From assembly GCA_021204715.1 (NCBI GenBank), contig JAJPYW010000140.1, positions 1 to 9,347 on the forward strand: a stretch of 9,347 nucleotides of DNA, written 5' to 3'. Origin of the DNA: Prevotellaceae bacterium (GTDB lineage Bacteria; Bacteroidota; Bacteroidia; Bacteroidales; Bacteroidaceae). The position numbers were made by a program, and so were the translations under genes. Under the pieces are notes generated by a model. The model was given only the letters and a program-made list of their open reading frames with translations, did no database searches and was not told the origin of the DNA. Each line of letters starts with the position of its first letter. Position 1 is the stretch's first letter. Positions 1 through 6,008 of this stretch are shown here, piece after piece.

Positions 1-66
1 TTGCAGTATAAGGAAAGGGGTTGTAACAGCGAAAGAGAGGGGGTTATTGCAGTATAAGGAAAGGGG
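1..66. repeat. 20-bp perfect direct repeat at left edge
   Basis: The 20-mer TTGCAGTATAAGGAAAGGGG occurs at 1-20 and again at 47-66, a spacing of 46 bp. The 26 bases between (21-46) look like a degraded third copy: they begin TTGTAACAG and run into GAAAGAGAGGGGG. A 46-bp spacing is twice the 23-bp period of the arrays that follow, so this may be the right end of another tandem array cut by the window edge. The purine-rich strand is the plus strand. I see no gene in it. Confidence 0.75.
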
Positions 67-144
67 CGCAGAGGTAAAAAAGCAGGTAACATGAGGATAT
101 AAGCAAAACATTCGATATAAACTGCAGAAGCGATAGTGAATGTT

Positions 145-351
145 TATAGAACCGCTTACATAACACTTATCGAACCGCTTCCATAACATCTATCGAACCG
201 CTTCCATAACATCTATCGAACCGCTTCCATAACACCTATCGAAGCGCTTCCATGCAACTTATCGAAGCGATTCCATGCAACTTATCGAAGCGATTCCACT
301 CAACTTGTCGAATCGCTTCCACTCAGCGAATCGAAGCACTTCGATTCAACT
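145..351. repeat. Tandem array 1: nine 23-bp units
   Basis: Nine units follow head to tail with an exact 23-bp period, starting at 145, 168, 191, 214, 237, 260, 283, 306 and 329. The shared core is CGAAnCGnTTCC. Units 2-4 are almost identical (core CGAACCGCTTCC, then ATAACA). Units 5-7 carry GAAGCGCTTC or GAAGCGATTC followed by CATGCAACT or CACTCAACT, and unit 9 is the most diverged. The core of unit 5, GAAGCGCTTC, is a perfect 10-bp palindrome. No open reading frame fits it, because a 23-bp period shifts frame at each unit. It is not CRISPR-like: there are no unique spacers. The role is unknown; tandem protein-binding sites or a variable-number repeat are both possible. Confidence 0.9.
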
Positions 352-420
352 AATGAAAAGTTTTTCTTGCAAACCAAGCAATATTATCGTGAGGATGCAA
401 GGAATGTGTTTATGATATGG

Positions 421-532
421 TAGAAACTCGAGTTTGTAGATGTAGAAACTCGAATTTGTAGATGTTATAAACTCGACTTTGTAGGTGTTATAAACTCGAC
501 TTTGTAGATATAGAAACTCGTGTTTGTAGATA
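421..532. repeat. Tandem array 2: five 22/23-bp units
   Basis: Five units start at about 421, 443, 466, 489 and 511, with steps of 23 or 22 bp. Each has the core AAACTCGAnTTTGTAG (the last unit has TCGTGTTTG), followed by ATG, GTG or ATA. A degenerate sixth copy (GAATGGAGTTCGTAAGAT) may continue to about 554. In the first unit the core AAACTCGAGTTT is a perfect 12-bp palindrome. Read on the minus strand, the unit starts CATCTACAAA, which lines up with the CATCT start of arrays 1 and 3, so this array probably belongs to the same repeat family in opposite orientation. Open reading frames across it are by-products of the repeat. Confidence 0.85.
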
Positions 533-596
533 CAAAGAATGGAGTTCGTAAGATCCCATGGATACTCTTCGACAAATCTGCCTGACTGCTTCGGTG

Positions 597-755
597 CATC
601 TTCCGAACTGTTTCCCTCACACCTTCCGAACTGTTTTTCCCTTATCTCCCGAACCGTTTTCTTTCCTCTCCCGAACCGTTTTTCTCTCATCTTCCGAACT
701 GTTTACTTCACATCTCTCGAACAGTTTTCTTTCATCTCCCGAACCAATTCCGCAA
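597..755. repeat. Tandem array 3: seven 22/23-bp units
   Basis: Seven units start at 597, 620, 643, 665, 688, 711 and 733, with steps of 23, 23, 22, 23, 23 and 22 bp. The consensus begins CATCTCCCGAACCGTTT and is followed by a pyrimidine-rich tail. The GAACnGTTT core has a partial dyad (AAC/GTT), which is lost in the last unit. Degenerate copies may extend left to about 561. Aligned with array 1 (CATCTATCGAACCGCTTCC), the two consensus units match at most positions, including CATCT and CGAACCG, so they very probably share an origin. Plus-strand open reading frames across it encode only low-complexity repeat peptides and have no upstream ribosome site that I can see. Confidence 0.88.
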
Positions 756-1436
756 TCTATCTCCTTCATACTCCAACCCACCCAAGCATCTCTTTTCTCA
801 TAACCGCCTTTTGGTGAACAGCGATTTGTAAAGTTCTAAGATGATGATATGTGGTGTGGGTATATGATTTCATGTTGTAACTGATTGGGTACATAACACT
901 TGCACATTCCAAAGCAATTGAATTCTATTTTCTTGTCATGCAAGTTTACCATTTTAAGCCCAAATAACGGCGTTTTTTTCGAGCGGCTGTACAACCACCA
1001 AGATTTTTGCGGTTTTAAGCGGGTTAATTGGATAGAAAACAGGGCAAGAAAAGAGATAGAAAGAATGGGAGGAAGGGGTGCAATGGGAACGTGGAGAAAA
1101 GAAAAATCTATATAAAGAAGAGAAGAATTACTGTATTGAATCTATCTGCACCGAAATAATAATACACTTGCCACCACCTTTCCCATACCGACCAATCACC
1201 ACTTGAACCGCCTTCTTCTCCCCTATCCTTGCACAATTTCATCAGTCAAACAAAAAAACGAGGAAAAGAGTTGGATAGTGTTGTAATAAGTCTTATCTAT
1301 GCGTATTATTTGAAAAGCAGTGGGGCAAGGATGGGGCGTTAAACGGCTCGGCTTGCGCATAAGAAGACAAACAAAAGAGTGAACGGTTGCTTGCCTGTTA
1401 CTATGTATAGATAAACGACTATCTCATAAAGAATAC

Positions 1437-1460
1437 AAAAAAAACTGACGGTGGCCCGTC
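1437..1460 (-). terminator. Possible minus-strand intrinsic terminator or leader hairpin
   Basis: On the minus strand a 5-bp stem, GACGG / CCGTC with loop GCCA, is followed by AG and then eight T residues (plus strand 1444 back to 1437). This has the layout of a small Rho-independent terminator for leftward transcription. No leftward gene lies directly upstream of it, so what it would terminate is unclear. On the plus strand, an alternative pairing of GGTGGC (1450-1455) with GCCACC (1480-1485) could fold in the leader of the downstream gene. Both structures are short and could be chance. Confidence 0.3.
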
Positions 1461-1510
1461 TTTATCTATTCGTGGGGGTGCCACCATCTCATAACCAAGC
1501 ATTAAAAAAA

Positions 1511-1515
1511 AGAGG
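1511..1515 (+). promoter_or_regulatory. Ribosome binding site for the first ADP-ribosylglycohydrolase
   Basis: AGAGG lies six bases before the ATG at 1522, preceded by a run of A residues. This supports 1522 as the start, although Bacteroidetes depend less on Shine-Dalgarno sites than other bacteria do. Confidence 0.5.
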
Positions 1516-1521
1516 TGCACT

Positions 1522-2349
1522 ATGTTGTTGGGAGCGATTATAGGCGATATTGTAGGCTCTACAAGGGAGTGGAACAATATCAAGACAGAGGCGTTTGAAG
1601 CGGTGCCCCGGGGCAGCCGTTTCACGGACGACACGGTGATGACATTGGCGGTGGCCGAGTGGCTGATGACCGACGCGCAGCACCGGGAAAGCACGCTCAC
1701 GGCGTGCATGCAACGGTTGGGCAGGCAATATCCCAACGCCGGATACGGGGGCATGTTCAGCCGGTGGCTCACCGAGGAAAACCCGCGGCCATATAGCAGC
1801 TTCGGCAACGGCTCGGCCATGCGTGTCAGTCCGGTGGGGCTGTTTGCCGCATCGTTGGAGGAGGCGGTAACAATAGCCGGCACAACGGCGGCGGTGTCGC
1901 ACAACCACCCCGAAGGCATCAAAGGGGCGCAGGCGGTGGCGGCGGCGGTCTACCTGAACAAGCAAGGAGGCGACGGCGTGAAAGCACGGATTAAGGCATA
2001 CGTGGAGCAAACATTCGGATACAACCTTGGCATACGGTTGGAAGAGATAAGGGAGGATTATACCTTCGACGTGACCTGCCAAGGCAGCGTGCCCGTGGCA
2101 ATCATGGCGTTTCTGCAACGAAGCGACGCCTACGGCGCGCTGCGGCTTGCCATCTCCATGGGAGGCGATTCAGACACCATTGGCTGCATGACAACAAGTA
2201 TTGCCATGGCGTGCAGGGAGAACCAAGAAAACCAAGCCGGCTATATGCCGGAGGGCGTCGTAGCGCAGTGCCGCCGCTTGTTGACGCCCGACTTGCTCGA
2301 CATCAACGACCGCTTCTTGGCGTTTCTTGGCGGGCGGCGGTGGCCATAG
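1522..2349 (+). CDS. ADP-ribosylglycohydrolase family protein (275 aa)
   Basis: Predicted cytoplasmic enzyme of the DraG/ARH fold, a family that hydrolyses ADP-ribose from modified proteins, nucleic acids or small molecules using a two-metal centre. Seen in the sequence: a GAIIGDIVGS start typical of the family (residues 4-13); the first metal motif TDDT (35-38) inside FTDDTVMTLAVAEWL; the substrate-loop segment FGNGSAMRVSPVG (94-106); SHNHPEG (126-132); and the second metal motif GGDSDTIG (214-221). The length suits a single-domain member and all expected acidic metal ligands appear present. There is no signal peptide or membrane segment. It is followed 37 bp downstream by a second, diverged member, so the two are probably co-transcribed. 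The natural substrate cannot be read from the sequence; some family members act on other ADP-ribosylated compounds. Family assignment is secure, specific function unknown. Confidence 0.95.
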   Translation: MLLGAIIGDIVGSTREWNNIKTEAFEAVPRGSRFTDDTVMTLAVAEWLMTDAQHRESTLTACMQRLGRQYPNAGYGGMFSRWLTEENPRPYSSFGNGSAMRVSPVGLFAASLEEAVTIAGTTAAVSHNHPEGIKGAQAVAAAVYLNKQGGDGVKARIKAYVEQTFGYNLGIRLEEIREDYTFDVTCQGSVPVAIMAFLQRSDAYGALRLAISMGGDSDTIGCMTTSIAMACRENQENQAGYMPEGVVAQCRRLLTPDLLDINDRFLAFLGGRRWP

Positions 2350-2374
2350 AAATAAAATAAAAGAAAAAGATATG

Positions 2375-2380
2375 AAGGAG
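2375..2380 (+). promoter_or_regulatory. Ribosome binding site deciding the second ADP-ribosylglycohydrolase start
   Basis: AAGGAG sits six bases before the ATG at 2387. Two earlier in-frame ATGs exist, at 2327 and 2372. The first would overlap the end of the upstream gene and encode a glycine- and lysine-rich tail without family similarity. The second lies within 15 bases of 2387 but has no such site, so 2387 is preferred. Confidence 0.55.
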
Positions 2381-2386
2381 AAAGAA

Positions 2387-3604
2387 ATGGAGAAGACACA
2401 GGCGCGCGTGGCCGACGCCATACGCGGCAGTCTCATGGCAGGCGCGGCGGGCGACGCATTGGGCTACCCCGTGGAGTTCATGACACGTCATTACATGACA
2501 AGCATCTACGGGCCGAAAGGAATTACCATGTTCAACCGGGACCACTGCAGCGGCAAGACCTTGGTGAGCGACGACACGCAGATGACACTCTTCACCGCCG
2601 CCGGCTTGCTGACGGGCTGGACGGGCGCGTGCAAAGCCGGCAGGGAGTACCAACTTGGGGAGGGCGTGGCGGACGCTTACCTTGACTGGTACTACACGCA
2701 AATGTTGACGCCGGAGCTTGCAAAGCTTGGCAAGCACACGTGGTTGCGCGACTTGCCGGCACTTGCCGACCGCCGCGCGCCCGGCTCCACTTGCATGAGC
2801 TCGTGCGCTGCCATGGCGGAAGGGAAGATGCCGCACAACAACAGCTCGGGTTGCGGCGGCATTATGCGTGTGGCGCCGGTGGGCTTGATAGCGGCGGCAT
2901 GGCAGGCAAATGGGTACAGAAGCTGCGCCATAGAAGAGGTGGCGACAGCGGCTGCAGAGACCGCACGGCTGACGCACCAACATCCGCTTGGATTCCTGCC
3001 GGCGGCTTTGCTTGCGGTGTTCGTGTACAAGGTGGCGCCGCTGTCGGCAGAAGAAGTGAAAACGGAGATAGACAAGATAGCAAGCGAGACCATCGGCACG
3101 CTCGATGTTATCTACCAAGGGGAATTCGCCGAAGATAAAGCCTCGCTGAAAGCGTTGAGCGAACGAGCAGTGGCGTTGGCTCACAGCGACACGGAAGAGG
3201 CCGAAGCCATAGAACGCTTGGGCGAAGGCTGGGTGGGCGACGAGGCGTGGGCCATCGCGCTGTACTGCACCGTAAGGCATATAGACAGCATCGCGGAGTG
3301 TATCATAGCGGCGGTGAACCACGACGGCGACAGCGATTCAACCGGGGCCATTGCAGGCAACATGATGGGGGCGGTATATGGCTATGAAGTCATTCAAAAG
3401 CAGCGCGTCTTCTGCCCGGAAGGGTGCGGAATAGAAGAAATATTGGAACTGTCGGAGATTATACTCGCCTTGGCGGATGACTTGGCGACGGGGTGCGGTA
3501 TAGATGCCGACAAGGCGGTAGACACGCCTGAAAAGCAGCGGTGGCACAAGCGGTATTGCGAAATGGAGGCGGCGGGGATAACAGCGGAAGGAGAAACTGA
3601 ATAA
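2387..3604 (+). CDS. ADP-ribosylglycohydrolase family protein, larger paralogue (405 aa)
   Basis: Second DraG/ARH-fold protein, clearly diverged from the one upstream. Numbering from the ATG at 2387: the family start RGSLMAGAAGDALGYPVEF (13-31); first metal motif SDDT (61-64) in SDDTQMTLFTAAGLLTG; CGGIMRVAPVGL (156-167); LTHQHPLGF (195-203); and second metal motif HDGDSDSTGA (312-321). Compared with the 275-aa neighbour it has a longer segment between the first metal motif and the central loop, a longer helical region around 215-290, and a C-terminal extension (about 340-405) containing PEKQRWHKRY. The ligands look intact, so an active enzyme is expected, cytoplasmic and with unknown substrate. 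Starts at 2327 or 2372 are possible but less likely. It ends 83 bp from the convergent topB gene, with no clear hairpin terminator between. Confidence 0.94.
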   Translation: MEKTQARVADAIRGSLMAGAAGDALGYPVEFMTRHYMTSIYGPKGITMFNRDHCSGKTLVSDDTQMTLFTAAGLLTGWTGACKAGREYQLGEGVADAYLDWYYTQMLTPELAKLGKHTWLRDLPALADRRAPGSTCMSSCAAMAEGKMPHNNSSGCGGIMRVAPVGLIAAAWQANGYRSCAIEEVATAAAETARLTHQHPLGFLPAALLAVFVYKVAPLSAEEVKTEIDKIASETIGTLDVIYQGEFAEDKASLKALSERAVALAHSDTEEAEAIERLGEGWVGDEAWAIALYCTVRHIDSIAECIIAAVNHDGDSDSTGAIAGNMMGAVYGYEVIQKQRVFCPEGCGIEEILELSEIILALADDLATGCGIDADKAVDTPEKQRWHKRYCEMEAAGITAEGETE

Positions 3605-3635
3605 TAAAGAAAAAACTGTCTGAATAATAAAGAAA
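3597..3635. repeat. 16-bp direct repeat at a convergent gene junction
   Basis: CTGAATAATAAAGAAA occurs at 3597-3612 and again at 3620-3635, a period of 23 bp. The first copy contains the TAA stop codon of the upstream plus-strand gene. It looks like a local tandem duplication of the gene's 3' end. The 3605-3687 gap also holds a second AAACTGTC (copies at 3613 and 3669) but no stem-loop that I would call a terminator. Confidence 0.7.
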
Positions 3636-3687
3636 GCAGCCCAAGCACAACCTGCCAAGCACTGCCCAAACTGTCTTCTTAAAGCAC

Positions 3688-5997
3688 TTACGGCTTGCCG
3701 AAAGGCTTGCGGTAACTGCATCCGTTCTTCCACTCGGAACAGCCGTAGGCACTCTTTCCTTTAATCAGCACGCCTTTGCCGCAAAGGGGACAGGGTGTGC
3801 CTACAATGGGATCTACAGCGTTAACGGAAGCTGCCGTAGAAGCGCCGGCATGGGCACCCGCACCCTTATCAGCAGAAGTTTTGGCACTGCCCGAAACCTT
3901 ACCGTCCGCTTTAGATTTCACTGTCTTACCACTACTTCCCTTGCTTTCCCCCGCCGCCGGCTGCACACTCACCCTGCGGTTGCTGTTGTCGCGTTGCACC
4001 GCCTCCACCACTTCGCGCACCATCTGCTTGAGCTCTTCAAGGAAGCGGGCGGCATCGTAGGTGCGGTGCTCTATGCCGCGCAGTTTCTTCTCCCAGATGC
4101 CGGTGAGCTCGGCCGATTTGAGCAGTTCTTCACGGATAAGCCCCACCAACTCAATGCCGGTTGAAGTGGCGACGAGGTTCTTCTTCTCCTTGCGTATGTA
4201 GCCCCGCTTGAACAGTGTCTCGATAATGGCGGCACGGGTGGAGGGGCGGCCTATGCCGTTTTCCTTCAAGGCGTCGCGCAGCTCTTCATTATCTACTAAT
4301 TTGCCTGCCGTCTCCATGGCTCGAAGCAGGGTGGCTTCGGTGTAGGGACGCGGCGGTTGCGTCCACTTCTCTACCAAGCTCGGCTCGTGCGCACCCTGTT
4401 CACCACGGCGGAAAGTGGGCAGCAGGCGGTCGGTGCCGTCGGTGCGGGCGCCGTCTTTATCGGCTTCCTCACGGTCTTGGGAAGCGGTGGAGGCAGAGGC
4501 TGCGGAAGCACCCACAGTAGATGTGGAAGCCGTGGCGGACGCCGGCTGGTTGAAGACCACACGCCAGCCCGGTTGCAACACTTGGCGCCCCGTGGCCTTG
4601 AAGAGCACACTTGCCGCCGTGCCCGTGACGGTGGTGGTGGCGTAGCGGCAGTCGGGATAGAAAGCGGCGATGAAGCGGCGCGCCACCATGTCGAAGACAC
4701 GGCGCTCCATGTCGGTGAGGCCTTGCGGAGCGCGTCCCGTGGGGATAATGGCGTGGTGGTCGGTGACCTTGGCATTGTCGAACACCTTCTTTGACTTGGT
4801 TAAAGGGGCGGCGAGCAAAGGGGCGGTCAAGGCGGCATAATCGGCAAGGCCGCGCAGTATGGCAGGGCATTTGGGGTAGATGTCGTCGCTCAAGAAGGTG
4901 GTGTCGACACGGGGATAGGTGGTGATTTTCTTCTCGTAGAGCGACTGGATGGTCTTGAGCGTGTCGTCGGCTGAATAGGCGTACTTGCGGTTGCACTCCA
5001 CCTGCAAGGAGGTGAGGTCGAAGAGGCGGGGCGGCGCCTCCTTGCCTTCGCGCTTGGTAACGGAAGTGATGATGAAGGGGGCTGCCTCAACTTGTTGCAA
5101 CAGCTTCTCGCCTTGTGCAAAGGTGGTAATCGGCTCGATGCCGGGGTTGTCGCCGCTCTGCGCGGCGGGCTTGGCAACGCTTCCTGTGCGGCCGGCGGTT
5201 GTGGCGGACGCGGCTGACGGTGCCTTGGCTGACGCCGCCTTCGCGCCCGCGGCTTTCTCTTGCCGCTCCTCGGCTTCGCGTGCCAGCTCCTCGTCGCTTT
5301 TGCGCACGACGGCGTTGAAAAGGGTGTCCCGGTAAAGGGTTTTGAGCTCCCAATACCTGCGGGGCGTGAAGCGGTCGATCTCCAACTGCCGGCCCACGAT
5401 AAGTGCCAAGGTGGGTGTCTGCACACGCCCCACGGAGAGCACCTGCCCCTGCTGTCCGTACTTGAGTGTATACAGGCGGGTGGCGTTCATGCCAAGCAGC
5501 CAATCGCCTATGGCGCGCGAGAGTCCGGCCTCGTAAAGTGGGTAGAAATCGGCGGCGTCGCGCAGCTTGGAGAAACCTTCACGTATGGATTCTTCGGTAA
5601 GTGAGGATATCCACAGCCGCTTCACCGGACAGCGCGCGCCGGCCTTCTGCATTACCCAGCGTTGTATCAGCTCGCCCTCTTGCCCGGCGTCGCCGCAGTT
5701 GACGATGGCGTCGGCTGCTTGCATGAGCTGCTCTATGATGTGAAACTGCCGCTCGTAGGTGGGGTTCTCAATGAGCTTGATGCCGAAACGGGGCGGTATC
5801 ATGGGCAGGGTGCCCATGTTCCACGACTTCCAAGTGGGGGTGTACTCGTGGGGCGCTTTAAGGGTACACAAGTGGCCGTAAGTCCACGTTACTTGGTATC
5901 CGTTGCCTTCCATATAGCCGTCGCGCCGCTCGCGGGCGCCCAATACTTCGGCAATGTCGCGTGCCACGGAGGGTTTTTCGGCGATGCAGACAATCAT
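3688..5997 (-). CDS. topB: DNA topoisomerase III (type IA), 769 aa
   Basis: Type IA topoisomerase that cuts and reseals one DNA strand; TopB enzymes chiefly decatenate replicating or recombining DNA. Seen: Toprim domain starting MIVCIAEKPSVA with Glu7; the acidic motif GDAGQEGEL (102-110) supplying Asp103 and Glu107; RVQTPTLAL (191-199); active-site tyrosine Tyr361 in TTYPRVDT; DHHAIIPT (413-420); GIGRPSTRAAIIETLFKRGYI (581-601); and a C-terminal C4 zinc finger with Cys736, Cys739, Cys753 and Cys760. Three Ala/Ser/Thr/Lys-rich stretches (about 245-285, 485-508 and 681-728) look like flexible insertions or linkers and make it longer than the roughly 650-residue E. coli enzyme. Position 105, an Asp in E. 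coli TopB, is Gly here. The gene starts 11 bp after thyA stops and is probably translated from the same mRNA. Plasmid and integrative-element topoisomerases are similar, but no mobility genes are nearby. Confidence 0.96.
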   Translation of the reverse strand: MIVCIAEKPSVARDIAEVLGARERRDGYMEGNGYQVTWTYGHLCTLKAPHEYTPTWKSWNMGTLPMIPPRFGIKLIENPTYERQFHIIEQLMQAADAIVNCGDAGQEGELIQRWVMQKAGARCPVKRLWISSLTEESIREGFSKLRDAADFYPLYEAGLSRAIGDWLLGMNATRLYTLKYGQQGQVLSVGRVQTPTLALIVGRQLEIDRFTPRRYWELKTLYRDTLFNAVVRKSDEELAREAEERQEKAAGAKAASAKAPSAASATTAGRTGSVAKPAAQSGDNPGIEPITTFAQGEKLLQQVEAAPFIITSVTKREGKEAPPRLFDLTSLQVECNRKYAYSADDTLKTIQSLYEKKITTYPRVDTTFLSDDIYPKCPAILRGLADYAALTAPLLAAPLTKSKKVFDNAKVTDHHAIIPTGRAPQGLTDMERRVFDMVARRFIAAFYPDCRYATTTVTGTAASVLFKATGRQVLQPGWRVVFNQPASATASTSTVGASAASASTASQDREEADKDGARTDGTDRLLPTFRRGEQGAHEPSLVEKWTQPPRPYTEATLLRAMETAGKLVDNEELRDALKENGIGRPSTRAAIIETLFKRGYIRKEKKNLVATSTGIELVGLIREELLKSAELTGIWEKKLRGIEHRTYDAARFLEELKQMVREVVEAVQRDNSNRRVSVQPAAGESKGSSGKTVKSKADGKVSGSAKTSADKGAGAHAGASTAASVNAVDPIVGTPCPLCGKGVLIKGKSAYGCSEWKNGCSYRKPFGKP

Positions 5998-6008
5998 ACC
6001 GATGGTGC

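Larger units (their letters stand above)
756..1521. other. Gene-free AT-rich region before the ADP-ribosylglycohydrolase pair
   Basis: I see no gene here that I would defend. A 71-codon frame at 900-1115 starts with TTG, has no recognisable family and lies in low-complexity purine-rich DNA. Composition is strand-biased: about 1040-1130 is strongly purine-rich on the plus strand, and about 1170-1235 is pyrimidine-rich. A weak promoter-like sequence, TATCCTTG, lies at 1224-1231 with a TTG 18 bases upstream, one base off the Bacteroidetes -7 element TAnnTTTG; it is too weak to call. The right end contains the hairpin listed separately and the ribosome site for the first gene. Confidence 0.6.

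Noticed and set aside
346..690. A 114-codon minus-strand frame and overlapping plus-strand frames (539-817, 558-803) across the repeats
   Set aside because: They translate tandem repeats of 22-23 bp, give low-complexity peptides with no family likeness, and overlap one another on both strands.
145..755. CRISPR array
   Set aside because: Units are contiguous with no unique spacers, the period is too short, and no cas genes are present.
900..1115. A 71-codon plus-strand frame starting with TTG
   Set aside because: There is no ribosome site or recognisable domain, it lies in purine-rich low-complexity DNA, and has a weak start codon.
2303..3322. A 339-codon minus-strand frame opposite the second ADP-ribosylglycohydrolase
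   Set aside because: The plus strand carries all conserved family motifs; the minus product is Arg/His/Ala-rich with no recognisable domain.
3605..3687. Bidirectional terminator between the convergent genes
   Set aside because: I could find no stem-loop with a T-tract in either direction, only short direct repeats.
3688..5997. Topoisomerase III as evidence for an integrative or conjugative element
   Set aside because: TopB-like genes occur on such elements, but no integrase, relaxase, transfer gene or attachment site is visible and the neighbours are housekeeping genes.
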